In this document: piece after piece, positions 13,042 to 20,494 of the stretch
Layout: the number at the start of each line of letters is the position of its first letter
Position numbering within the stretch: the first letter of the stretch is position 1
DNA from: JANMAT01 sp031359995
Lineage (GTDB): Bacteria > Actinomycetota > Acidimicrobiia > Acidimicrobiales > Ilumatobacteraceae
Assembly (NCBI GenBank): GCA_031359995.1
Contig: JANMAT010000053.1
Coordinates: 1 to 34,030, forward strand
Direction of reading: 5' to 3'
DNA length: 34,030 nt
The notes under the pieces: generated by a model
Seen by the model: only the letters and a program-made list of their open reading frames with translations
Database searches by the model: none
What the model was told of the DNA's origin: nothing
Position numbers and translations under genes: made by a program

Positions 13042-15135
13042 GTGTCGACCGACGCCCCCGGCAGCCCGTGGGTGCTCGCCACCGAACCGACCTCGCTCGG
13101 GGATCCCACGAGCCTGGTGACGCTGGTGGACGGCCAGACGTTCTGCCTGAGCGGTCGATCGGGTGACATCGGCGGCCGCGGCGCCTATGGCGCGTTCTTC
13201 GCCGACATGCGCGTGCTCAGCGAAGCCCGCCTCGTGGTGGACGGCTCACCAGTCGAACCGCTGGCCGTCAGTCTCACCGACGCCACCCAGGCCACGTTCG
13301 TGAGCCGGTCCGCGCCACCGCCGGGCGCGTCGGGGCGGCGCGTGCTCGTGATCCGCCGGCGTCAGCTCGGCGCGGCGCTGCACGAGCGCATCGAACTGCG
13401 CAACACCGCGGCCGGCACCCTGACGGTGCACGTGGCGCTCGAGGTCGCCGTCGACTTCGCCAACGTGTTCGCGGTGAAGGAGGGCCGCACGCAGCAGGAG
13501 GGTGAGCACTCGCTCGAGGTGCGCGAGCACAGCCTGCTGTACCGCTGGCACCTCGGCGAGATCGTCCGCCAGGTCGAGGCGAGCGTGAGTGGCGGTCAGC
13601 CGCACCTGTCGCCGCGGGGCTTCGCATGGGAGCTCACGATCGAGGGCCACAGCAGCGCCGTGATCGAGATGGATCTCGCCGTGGCCCTCGGCACGACCTG
13701 GATGCAGAGGGCGCGCCACCAGGCGGCGCCGGCGACCGTCGATCGGGCTCGGACCTGGGTCGCGGCGCGGCCACGGTTGCGCACGGCCGAACGCCGCCTG
13801 AGCGCCGCCTACGACCGGTCGCTCACCGACGTGGAGGCGCTGCGATTGCACGACCCCACCGGCGTCCGTCGCCCGGTCATCGCCGCCGGTGCACCCTGGT
13901 TCATGACCCTGTTCGGGCGCGACGCGTTGCTCAGCTCGTACATGGCCATCCCCGTCGATCCGACGTTGGCGCTGGGCGTCCTCGACGCGCTGGCCGAGTT
14001 GCAGGGTCGACGGCTCGACTCGGTGAGCGAGGAGGAACCGGGGCGCATCATGCACGAGACGCGCTACCTCGGCGTGGACGCACCCACCCTGACCGGCGGC
14101 AGCACCTACTACGGCTCGGTGGATGCGACGCCGCTGTTCGTGGTGGTCCTGGGCGAGCTGTCGCGGTGGGGTCTGCCCGAGGCCGACCTGCGCCGTCTGG
14201 TGCCGGCGGCCGATCACGCCCTCGCGTGGATCGAGGACTACGGCGACCGCGACGGCGACGGCTACGTCGAGTATCAGCGGGCCTCGGCGCGCGGGCTGGC
14301 CAACCAGGGTTGGAAGGACTCGTGGGACGGCGTGCGCTACCGCGACGGTCGCGTCGCCGCCGCGCCACTGGCGCTGTGCGAGGTGCAGGGCTACGTGTAC
14401 GCCGCCTACCGCGCCCGCGCCGCCATCGCCCGGCGCCTCGGCGAGCACGGTCTCGCGTTGCGCCACGACGGCCGCGCCGAGGCGCTGCAAGCCCGCTTCG
14501 ACCGCGACTTCTGGATCGCCGGGCACGAGTGGTTCGCCGTGGCCCTCGACCCCGACAAGGGGCCGGTCGATTCGTTGGCCTCGAACATGGGCCACTGCCT
14601 GTGGAGCGGCATCCTGCGCGCCGAGCGGGCCGGTCGAGTGGTCACCCGCCTGTTGGGCGACGACATGTGGACCGGCTGGGGCATCCGCACCCTGTCGTCA
14701 TCGGACGGGGGCTACGACCCGATGAGCTACCACTGCGGCACCGTCTGGCCCCACGACACCGTGCTGTGCGCCGCGGGCATGCGGGCCTACGGCTTCCTCG
14801 ACGCGGCGCAGACCGTGTGCGGGGGCCTGCTCGACGCCGCGGCCGCGTGGAACGGCCGCCTGCCCGAGCTGTTCTGCGGCCTCGACCGGCGCGAGGTCGA
14901 GACACCGGTGCCGTTCCCCACGTCGTGCTCGCCGCAGGCGTGGGCGGCCACGACACCGTTGTTGGTGCTGCGCCTGCTGCTGGGCCTGGAGCCCGACGCC
15001 CACGGCGGCATCGCGGTCGACCCGATCCCGGGCGCCTTCCCCGACGACGTCTCGCTCACCGGTGTGCCCGTCGCCGACCGCCACTTCAGCGTGCGCATCG
15101 ACGACGGCGACGTGAGCGTGACCTCCACCGCGTGA
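13042..15135 (+). CDS. Glycogen debranching/amylo-alpha-1,6-glucosidase-like protein
   Basis: The 697-aa protein has the N-terminal beta domain of bacterial amylo-alpha-1,6-glucosidase-like proteins (about 20-215: TLVDGQTFCLSGRSGDIG, GAFFADMRVLSEARLVVDG) followed by an (alpha/alpha)6 barrel (about 240-670). In the barrel are WFMTLFGRDALLSSYMA (about 284-300), NQGWKDSWDGVRY (about 419-431), and YHCGTVWPHDT (about 562-572), which hold likely acidic catalytic residues. It should cleave alpha-1,6 or related bonds in storage glucans. GTG 13042 is chosen: it follows the previous stop by 7 bases and the N terminus aligns with the domain start. A SigF-like promoter for the next gene begins right after its stop. 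Confidence 0.85.
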   Translation: MSTDAPGSPWVLATEPTSLGDPTSLVTLVDGQTFCLSGRSGDIGGRGAYGAFFADMRVLSEARLVVDGSPVEPLAVSLTDATQATFVSRSAPPPGASGRRVLVIRRRQLGAALHERIELRNTAAGTLTVHVALEVAVDFANVFAVKEGRTQQEGEHSLEVREHSLLYRWHLGEIVRQVEASVSGGQPHLSPRGFAWELTIEGHSSAVIEMDLAVALGTTWMQRARHQAAPATVDRARTWVAARPRLRTAERRLSAAYDRSLTDVEALRLHDPTGVRRPVIAAGAPWFMTLFGRDALLSSYMAIPVDPTLALGVLDALAELQGRRLDSVSEEEPGRIMHETRYLGVDAPTLTGGSTYYGSVDATPLFVVVLGELSRWGLPEADLRRLVPAADHALAWIEDYGDRDGDGYVEYQRASARGLANQGWKDSWDGVRYRDGRVAAAPLALCEVQGYVYAAYRARAAIARRLGEHGLALRHDGRAEALQARFDRDFWIAGHEWFAVALDPDKGPVDSLASNMGHCLWSGILRAERAGRVVTRLLGDDMWTGWGIRTLSSSDGGYDPMSYHCGTVWPHDTVLCAAGMRAYGFLDAAQTVCGGLLDAAAAWNGRLPELFCGLDRREVETPVPFPTSCSPQAWAATTPLLVLRLLLGLEPDAHGGIAVDPIPGAFPDDVSLTGVPVADRHFSVRIDDGDVSVTSTA

Positions 15136-15146
15136 ACCCCCGCGCC

Positions 15147-15172
15147 GTTTGGTGGTTGCCGCGCTCGGGTAC
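15147..15172 (+). promoter_or_regulatory. SigF/SigB-like promoter before the GT4/anti-sigma operon
   Basis: GTTT (15147-15150), a 16-nt spacer and GGGTAC (15167-15172) match the actinobacterial SigF/SigB consensus (GTTT-N15-17-GGGTAT/C). It starts 11 bases after the debranching gene's stop and about 75 bases before the GT4 start. The operon it would drive includes an anti-sigma factor, as expected for an autoregulated stress-sigma circuit. This is the best match in the window. Confidence 0.65.
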
Positions 15173-15247
15173 CCACGGGACCACCTCGGGCGGGAACGAG
15201 GACCCGAGCCGGCGCCGAAGCGCCGTGCTGTTCGAAGGAGACGATCC

Positions 15248-16336
15248 GTGGACATCTGCATCATCGCCCCGCCGTGGTTGCCGGTCCCCGCACCGGCCTA
15301 CGGAGGCACGGAGGCGGTGCTCGACCAGCTGGCTCGGGGTCTGCGACGAGCCGGCCACCACGTCCTGCTGATCGGCCATCCCGACAGCACGTGCGCCGTG
15401 GAACGCCGCAGCATCGTGCCGGCCGAGGAGACCGAGCCCATGGGCCGCGGCGCCATCGAGCTCGAGCACGCCCTTGGTGCCTACGAGATGGCCCGGTACG
15501 CCGACGTGGTGCACGACCACACCATCGCCGGTCCGCTGCTGGCCCGTCGCTACCCTGAGCTACCGGTGATCACCACGAACCACGGGCCCTTCACCCGCAA
15601 CATGACGGCGCTGTACAAGGCGATGGTGCCCCAGGTCGGGCTGGTGTGCATCTCGCACTCGCAGGCCGCGTCGACCACGTTGCCCGTCGAGGCGGTCGTG
15701 CATCACGGCATCGACATCGACCAGTTCCCCGCGGGTGCGGGGCGCGGGGGCTATGCCGTCTTCCTCGGGCGCATGGCGCCGGAGAAGGGAGCCCACCGCG
15801 CCATCGCCGCCGCTCGGGCCGCGGGCATCCCGCTGTACATGGCGGCCAAGATGCGCGAGCAGCTCGAGCTCGACTACTTCGACGCCGAGATCCGCCCCCA
15901 TCTCGGCCCCGACGTCGTGTACCTCGGCGAGATCGACTTCGCCTCCAAGGTGGCCCTGCTGGCCGACGCCGTGGCGCTGGTCAACCCCATCCGGTGGCCC
16001 GAGCCGTTCGGCATGGTGATGTTGGAGTCACTGGCGTGCGGCACGCCGGTGGTCGGACACCCCGAAGGCGCCGCGCCCGAGATCGTGGAGCACAACCGCA
16101 GCGGCTTGCTGACCCGCACCGCCGCGGGCCTGGCCCGTGCCCTCGCCGGGGTCGATCGGCTCGACCGGGCCGAATGCCGCCGACGGGCCGAGGTGTTCTC
16201 GACCGAACGCATGGTGGACGGCTACCTACGGGTGTTCTCGCGCTGGCGCGACCGGCGCGTCCGCGACCATCGGCTCGCGCTGGTGACGACCGGCGGCGAC
16301 CGCAGCGCGCTCAGCCGAGTGGCCGGAGCTCCGTGA
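15248..16336 (+). CDS. GT4-family glycosyltransferase
   Basis: This 362-aa enzyme has the GT-B fold. The N-terminal domain starts with ICIIAPPWLPVPAPAYGGTE, where the Gly-Gly-Thr-Glu turn is a common GT4 acceptor/donor loop. The C-terminal domain has AVFLGRMAPEKGAHRAIAAA and EPFGMVMLESLACGTPVV (about 252-270), the E-x7-E nucleotide-sugar motif. The donor (UDP-, GDP- or ADP-sugar) and acceptor are unknown; given the neighbours, a glucan or compatible-solute role is possible. GTG 15248 follows a strong GAAGGAG site by seven bases. A SigF-like promoter precedes it, and its stop overlaps the anti-sigma gene by 4 nt. Confidence 0.88.
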   Translation: MDICIIAPPWLPVPAPAYGGTEAVLDQLARGLRRAGHHVLLIGHPDSTCAVERRSIVPAEETEPMGRGAIELEHALGAYEMARYADVVHDHTIAGPLLARRYPELPVITTNHGPFTRNMTALYKAMVPQVGLVCISHSQAASTTLPVEAVVHHGIDIDQFPAGAGRGGYAVFLGRMAPEKGAHRAIAAARAAGIPLYMAAKMREQLELDYFDAEIRPHLGPDVVYLGEIDFASKVALLADAVALVNPIRWPEPFGMVMLESLACGTPVVGHPEGAAPEIVEHNRSGLLTRTAAGLARALAGVDRLDRAECRRRAEVFSTERMVDGYLRVFSRWRDRRVRDHRLALVTTGGDRSALSRVAGAP

Positions 16337-16731
16337 GGGCGCAGGCGCTGGCCGGTGACGTGCAACGCACCACGCTGACCATCCCCCCGGACGTGGCGCT
16401 CGTGCGCCTCGCCCGATTGGTGGCCACCGGGATCGGGAGCGGGCTCGGCATGGGCGTGGACGAGGTGGAGGACCTGCGCATCGCCGCCGATGAAGCGTGC
16501 TGCCTGCTGCTGGAGCGCCACCCTCCCGACGAGGTGCGCATGATGTTCACCGCCCACGACGGCCGGGTCGATGTCGAGGTGTCGTGCCCGCTGCCCGCCG
16601 ATCGCACGCGTCCGGCGGGCTTCGGGGCGGACGTCCTCACCGCGGTCACCCACACGTGGGACTGGGTCGACGACGACATCCGCCTCACCGTGCGCTTCAC
16701 CCTTGCGGTGAGCGCACCGCCGTCGGTCTGA
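16333..16731 (+). CDS. UsfX/RsbW-like anti-sigma factor
   Basis: The 132-aa product resembles the HATPase-type anti-sigma factors that hold stress sigma factors, most closely the pattern of mycobacterial UsfX. VEDLRIAADEACCLLLERH (about 46-64) corresponds to the N-box helix, but the Asn that binds Mg-ATP in RsbW kinases is not present (EACCLLL). The later GFGADVLTAVTHTWDWV matches the block UsfX has in place of the G boxes. It may therefore bind its sigma factor without strong kinase activity. The GTG start overlaps the GT4 stop (GTGA). No sigma gene follows, unlike the mycobacterial locus, so its partner must be encoded elsewhere. Confidence 0.7.
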   Translation: MRAQALAGDVQRTTLTIPPDVALVRLARLVATGIGSGLGMGVDEVEDLRIAADEACCLLLERHPPDEVRMMFTAHDGRVDVEVSCPLPADRTRPAGFGADVLTAVTHTWDWVDDDIRLTVRFTLAVSAPPSV

Positions 16732-16734
16732 CGA

Positions 16735-16932
16735 TCAACCGATGGCGCGGGGCGCTCCCGTGTGCGAGGCGGCCCGCAGAGCGTGGCTGACCTCGGCGAG
16801 TCGCTCGGTGAGGTCGAGGTCCTCGCGGGCCAGGGCCTCGCGCCACAGCTCGTAGATCGCCGTGTGGGAATCGGACGGCGACATCGTCTGCGACAGCATC
16901 CGATCGACCCGATCGCCGTTGCGCTCATCCAT
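16735..16932 (-). CDS. Small helical protein of unknown function
   Basis: A 65-aa protein starts at ATG 16932 with a clear ribosome binding site (GGAGGT, 16944-16939, six bases before). The middle (HTAIYELWREALAREDLDLT) and the end (RLAEVSHALRAASHTG) look like two amphipathic helices; there is no membrane segment or known motif. It converges on the anti-sigma gene with three bases between the stops. A SigF-like element (17009-16984) lies about 50 bases upstream. I do not recognise the family. Confidence 0.6.
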   Translation of the reverse strand: MDERNGDRVDRMLSQTMSPSDSHTAIYELWREALAREDLDLTERLAEVSHALRAASHTGAPRAIG

Positions 16933-16983
16933 GATCCGACCTCCAGCACTTCGGGCGTACCCCGCGGCCCGCCATCGGTCGTG

Positions 16984-17009
16984 CTACCCGCGTCGAGGCG
17001 CGGTCAGAC
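16984..17009 (-). promoter_or_regulatory. SigF-like promoter candidate before the 65-aa gene
   Basis: On the minus strand GTCT (17009-17006), 16 nt, then GGGTAG (16989-16984). The -35 differs by one base from GTTT but equals the one before treX and the NuoF-like gene. It would give a leader of about 45 nt with a good ribosome binding site. Confidence 0.4.
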
Positions 17010-17042
17010 CACCCACGCGTCCGATCGTCGATCCCGGTGGTG

Positions 17043-17414
17043 TCACACCGCGGCGGCGACGTGCACGACCTTGTCGGCCACCGCCACCCGCCGCACACCC
17101 CGCACGCGCGCCGCCACGAGCTCGGCCCGCCGGGTGTCGGCCCCGCCCTCGACGCCGCGCAGCGACACCACGCCGTCGGCCACCGAGTCGACCGCGACCT
17201 CACCGGAGTGACGCAGGTCGGGCTCCCGGGCGAAGGCGAGACGCACACGACCTTCGTGCACCACGTCGGCCACCGGTCGACGCTCAGCCACCGACCGTCG
17301 CAGGAACCTGAACCACTGCTCGACGGTGGGCCGGTTCTGCCACCCCCACCAGAGCGCCCACCAACCGACGGCCATGAGTGGACGACGCAACAGCTTCCTC
17401 AGTGGATGTCTCAC
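17043..17414 (-). CDS. BON-domain protein with N-terminal membrane helix
   Basis: The 123-aa protein has a basic N terminus with a Trp-rich hydrophobic segment (LMAVGWWALWWGW, about 13-25) and a C-terminal BON domain (about 55-120): VRLAFAREPDLRHSGEVAVD, then GVVSLRGVEGGADTRRAEL and VRGVRRVAVADKVVHV. BON domains, as in OsmY, bind membranes or lipids and are often osmotic or stress induced. GTG 17414 is taken as the start, though ATG 17375 at the hydrophobic segment is possible. A SigF-like element ends 10 bases before the GTG, which would make that start leaderless. It lies 67 bases after the trehalose-6-phosphate synthase gene on the same strand. Confidence 0.7.
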   Translation of the reverse strand: MRHPLRKLLRRPLMAVGWWALWWGWQNRPTVEQWFRFLRRSVAERRPVADVVHEGRVRLAFAREPDLRHSGEVAVDSVADGVVSLRGVEGGADTRRAELVAARVRGVRRVAVADKVVHVAAAV

Positions 17415-17424
17415 GCCCTCCCTG

Positions 17425-17450
17425 ATTCCCGCCTTCGGGCTCCGCCAAAC
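17425..17450 (-). promoter_or_regulatory. SigF-like promoter candidate before the BON gene
   Basis: On the minus strand GTTT (17450-17447), 16 nt, then GGGAAT (17430-17425), one base off GGGTAT. It lies in the 67-nt gap between the otsA-like stop and the BON start. Confidence 0.45.
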
Positions 17451-17481
17451 GTGGGACGGCACTGACCGCCGGTCGGGCTCC

Positions 17482-18933
17482 TCAGCCCTCCAACGCCGCC
17501 AGGCAGGTTCGGGCCCACCGGTCACTGCGCATGCGTGCCGCCGCCCGACCGCGGGCGCCGGCCCACTCGGCACGGTCGCCCCGCGGTGAACGCACCAGAC
17601 GGTGCAGCGCATCGGCGATCCCCAGCACGTCGCGACCATCGACCACGTCGGACCACGCACCGAGGTGTTCGACCACACCGGCGCCGGCGCCGAGCACCAG
17701 GTCGTTGGCCCGGTCGGCGTTCACCACGGCGTACTCCACCGCCACCAGGTTCATGCCGTCACGCACCGGCGTGACCAGGGCGACGTCGGCGGCGCGCATG
17801 AGCCCGGCGACCTCGCGCGCCGGCCACTGCTCTTGGTACAGCTCGACCACAGGAGCACCGTCGGTGCGGGAGAACTCCGTGTTGATGCGTCGCACCGTCG
17901 CGGCCACGTCGTGGGCCAGGAACGCGTAGCTCGGAACGTGCCGGCGCGTGGGCGAGGCGATCTGCACGAGGCGCAGCTCATCGGGATGCACCCGACCCGA
18001 GCTGAACAGGACCTCCAACGCCAGGAGCTTGGGCACCACCCCCTTCGTGTAGTCGAGACGGTCGACGCCCACGGCCAGACACCCTGCGCCGCGCACGTGG
18101 AGCCGGCGCAGGGCCTCGACCACCGGATCGCGGCGGAACGCCTCCCACCGGGCCACGTCGATGCCCACCGGCACCGCCACCACCCGTGGCGCATGGGAGT
18201 CGTCGACGCCGTCGAGGAGCTCGCGGACCGCCTCGGCATCACGCTCGGTCTGCACCGTGATCACGTCGCACCCAGCGAGACGCCGACGCAGCGCATCGGC
18301 GTGCGACAGCGCCCGCCATCCGGCGGCGTCGACCGGGGTGTGGATCGACAACGCGATCCGCACATCGGGCCGGCGGGCCCGCAGCCGCTCGGGCACGCCG
18401 AACAGGTGGTAGTCGTGCAACCAGACCGACGCCCCCGGCGCGCTCTCCGACGCCAGGAGATCGGCCAAGCGGTCGCAGCGGCGCACGTAGCCCCTCCACC
18501 AGTCCTCGAGCTGTTCGATGTTGTCGAAAAGGCCGTGCAGCGCCGGCCACAGCGACCGGTTGCAGTAGCCTTCGATGGCATTGCGCTGCTCGCGGTCGGT
18601 CGAACGGACGGGCCGCAACAGGTAGCCGGCTCCCCGCGGCGGCACCGGATCGGCGGGCCCGCTCCAGTCGCCGAACCACACGGCACGGCGCCCGCGCAGG
18701 CCCGGCTCCAACGCCGACACGAGGCCGCCAGGCGCCCGGTGCGATCCGAGGTCCCGGTCCCACACGACGGGGAGCCGCTGAGACACCACGTGGAGCGCGG
18801 GCTGCGGCGAGCCTCCATGGACGTGGATCAACGTGCTGCGCTCCTCGCTCGACCACGGCCGCGCCTCCGACCACGGGTGACCGGGGTCTACCCGTCCGGC
18901 GGCGGGGTCAGACGCGATGCCACCCGCTCCCAT
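17482..18933 (-). CDS. otsA: Trehalose-6-phosphate synthase (OtsA-like, GT20)
   Basis: This 483-aa enzyme has the GT20 hallmarks. An N-terminal VVSQRLPVVWDR and GGLVSALEPGL (49-79) form the glucose-6-phosphate side. WLHDYHLFGVP (171-181) and SIHTPV (196-201) follow. VGVDRLDYTKGVVPKLLALE (288-307) holds Arg292 and Lys297, and TPVRDGMNLVAVEY (388-401) holds Asp392 and Glu400 for the nucleotide sugar. It should make trehalose-6-phosphate from glucose-6-phosphate and an NDP-glucose; a related glucosyl-solute phosphate synthase is the main alternative, because SIHTPV departs from the usual FLHTPFP. The first 35-45 residues are extra and the start ATG 18933 is uncertain. No OtsB-like phosphatase gene is in the window. 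Confidence 0.85.
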   Translation of the reverse strand: MGAGGIASDPAAGRVDPGHPWSEARPWSSEERSTLIHVHGGSPQPALHVVSQRLPVVWDRDLGSHRAPGGLVSALEPGLRGRRAVWFGDWSGPADPVPPRGAGYLLRPVRSTDREQRNAIEGYCNRSLWPALHGLFDNIEQLEDWWRGYVRRCDRLADLLASESAPGASVWLHDYHLFGVPERLRARRPDVRIALSIHTPVDAAGWRALSHADALRRRLAGCDVITVQTERDAEAVRELLDGVDDSHAPRVVAVPVGIDVARWEAFRRDPVVEALRRLHVRGAGCLAVGVDRLDYTKGVVPKLLALEVLFSSGRVHPDELRLVQIASPTRRHVPSYAFLAHDVAATVRRINTEFSRTDGAPVVELYQEQWPAREVAGLMRAADVALVTPVRDGMNLVAVEYAVVNADRANDLVLGAGAGVVEHLGAWSDVVDGRDVLGIADALHRLVRSPRGDRAEWAGARGRAAARMRSDRWARTCLAALEG

Positions 18934-18946
18934 CGCGGCCTTTCAG

Positions 18947-18972
18947 GTTTCACCCGGCCACCGGCCGGGCAC
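18947..18972 (+). promoter_or_regulatory. SigF-like promoter candidate before the 186-aa membrane protein
   Basis: GTTT (18947-18950), 16 nt, then GGGCAC (18967-18972). The spacer and -10 also contain the inverted repeat CCCGGCC-ACC-GGCCGGG (18953-18969), which could be a regulator site or simply GC-rich sequence. The gene start follows after about 48 bases. Confidence 0.45.
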
Positions 18973-19020
18973 CGTCCCATTCGAAGCAGTCATCGGCCAG
19001 CCACGAGCGGAGGAAATGCC

Positions 19021-19581
19021 ATGACATCCACCCAGGACCCCTACTACCAACGTGCCGAGGTCGCCGCCGAGCCGACCCCTCTGGCCCCACCCGTGGTCGC
19101 TCCTGTCGTCCACGAGCGCATCGTCGTGCCCGCCACACCGGCCGCCGCTCGCCACGTGCAGACGGCCTCGGCCGTGCAGTTCTCGCCCGACGCAGTGGTC
19201 GCCGCCGTGGTCGGCCTCGTGCTCCTCATCACCGGGCTCATCGTCGTGGTGCGCGCCGGTCTCGACGGCCCGCTCTCGCAGCCGGTCGTGAGCGTTCTGG
19301 GCTTCGCGCACACGGCGACGCTCGGCATCGTCGAGGTGCTGGCCGGCGTGTGCCTGCTGGCCAGTGGCGCGGCGCGCTCGCGCGGTGCCGCCATGTTCTT
19401 CGGCCTGGCTGTCGCGGTGGCCGGTTTCGTCGGTGCTGTGCAGACCTCGTCGTTCTCGACGTCTCTCGCCCTCGAGTCGGCGTGGGCGTGGTGGTGCGTG
19501 GTGGCCGGAGCCATCGTGGTGCTCGCCGCGCTCCTGCTCCCCCGATTCGCCCGGAGCTCGACCGTCGTCGAGCGCAGGTGA
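19021..19581 (+). CDS. Four-helix membrane protein of unknown function
   Basis: The 186-aa protein has a Pro/Ala-rich N-terminal tail (1-50) and four membrane helices at about 56-78, 95-116, 123-142 and 152-174. The helices contain AVVGLVLLITGLIVVVRAG and FFGLAVAVAGFVGAV; no catalytic motif is visible. ATG 19021 follows GGAGGA by seven or eight bases. It is transcribed away from the trehalose-6-phosphate synthase gene and has a SigF-like element upstream. A hairpin terminator (19635-19665) closes it. The layout resembles small actinobacterial stress membrane proteins, but I cannot name the family. Confidence 0.75.
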   Translation: MTSTQDPYYQRAEVAAEPTPLAPPVVAPVVHERIVVPATPAAARHVQTASAVQFSPDAVVAAVVGLVLLITGLIVVVRAGLDGPLSQPVVSVLGFAHTATLGIVEVLAGVCLLASGAARSRGAAMFFGLAVAVAGFVGAVQTSSFSTSLALESAWAWWCVVAGAIVVLAALLLPRFARSSTVVERR

Positions 19582-19634
19582 ACCACTCGTCCACCGGCGC
19601 AAGGAGATCGTCGTGACGCCGGCGAGCTGCAGCG

Positions 19635-19665
19635 AGCTCCGCTGACGGGCAGCGTCAGCGGAGCT
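19635..19665. terminator. Bidirectional terminator hairpin
   Basis: AGCTCCGCTGACG (19635-19647) and CGTCAGCGGAGCT (19653-19665) make a perfect 13-bp stem with a 5-nt loop (GGCAG). It sits between the convergent membrane-protein and STAS genes and overlaps the end of the STAS gene. Confidence 0.7.
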
Positions 19666-19975
19666 GCTCGTGCAGCCCCGTGATCTCGAGCAGGCGGTCG
19701 ACGACGTCGGATGCCTGGTCGATGCGCAGCGTGCCGCCCCGCTCGACCAGGGCCAGCTGCCCCACCAGCAGGGCACGCAGGCCCGACGAATCGAGGAACG
19801 TGAGCCCACTCAGGTCGACCTCGACGTGGCGCGGCGCGCCAGCGTCCGCGAGCGCGGCGATCACGTCGTGCAGCGACGCGCAGTTCGAGGCGTCGACCTC
19901 GCCCGTGACGGTCACACGGACATCAGCGGAACCTTCGACCTGATGGACCTCGATGGAGCAGCTCTCGTTGCTCAT
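19655..19975 (-). CDS. STAS-domain anti-anti-sigma factor (RsbV/SpoIIAA-like)
   Basis: This 106-aa protein is a single STAS domain. VRVTVTGEVDASNCASLHDV (19-38) is the typical opening, and VEVDLSGLTFLDSSGLRALL (51-70) carries the phosphorylation site, most likely Ser63. In a partner switch the dephosphorylated form binds the anti-sigma factor and frees the sigma factor. ATG 19975 is chosen over upstream starts because the domain begins there. It is a monocistronic unit about 3 kb from the anti-sigma gene, and the window also encodes an RsbU-like phosphatase that could act on it. Confidence 0.88.
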   Translation of the reverse strand: MSNESCSIEVHQVEGSADVRVTVTGEVDASNCASLHDVIAALADAGAPRHVEVDLSGLTFLDSSGLRALLVGQLALVERGGTLRIDQASDVVDRLLEITGLHEQLR

Positions 19976-20094
19976 GTGGCTACCTTTCGGAGATGGTCCT
20001 GCGCCGACAGCGCCTGCATCGTAGCCCGACCCCTCCGCTTCCGCTCGAGGGTGCACGACGGTTGGAGCCGACCGCTGCTGGGCACTGATCGCCC

Positions 20095-20475
20095 ATGACG
20101 GACCTCACCTTCACCGATCCCCCGTCCGATCACACCACGCTGCGCGACGTGATCGAGCGATATCGCGAGAGCGGCTTCGCCGCCGACTTCTTCGCCGAGG
20201 AGGGCTGCGTCGTGCGGTGCGGGTCGTGCCACTCCGTCATCGACGCCGGCCGCCTGTCGATGCACAGCATCCGCCGCATGGAGGGCGCATCCGATCCGTC
20301 CGACATGCTGGCGGTGATCGCCACCACCTGCCCGGTGTGCGGCGCCCAGGGAACCGCCGTGCTCGGCTACGGCCCCATGGCGTCATCGGTCGACGCCGAT
20401 GTCTTCAGCGCGCTGCGCGACCGGCGCGATGACGACGTGCTGCCACCCGACAGCGCACCCGACGGCGCCTTCTGA
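20095..20475 (+). CDS. Zinc-ribbon-like protein of unknown function
   Basis: The 126-aa protein has two CxxC pairs, CGSC (42-45) and CPVC (79-82), plus Cys38, separated by about 33 residues. This spacing fits a zinc ribbon. The N-terminal part (TLRDVIERYRESGFAADFF) is helical and the C terminus is acidic. There is no nuclease or helicase motif. It is transcribed away from the STAS gene. A weak GTTG-N15-GGGCAC match (20061-20085) lies upstream. Function unknown. Confidence 0.65.
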   Translation: MTDLTFTDPPSDHTTLRDVIERYRESGFAADFFAEEGCVVRCGSCHSVIDAGRLSMHSIRRMEGASDPSDMLAVIATTCPVCGAQGTAVLGYGPMASSVDADVFSALRDRRDDDVLPPDSAPDGAF

Positions 20476-20494
20476 CCCCTGGTCACGAACGTTG

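Noticed and set aside
20061..20085. GTTG-N15-GGGCAC as another SigF-like promoter before the zinc-ribbon gene.
   Set aside because: Both boxes deviate and the spacing is off by one, so it was mentioned with the gene but not counted among the promoter set.
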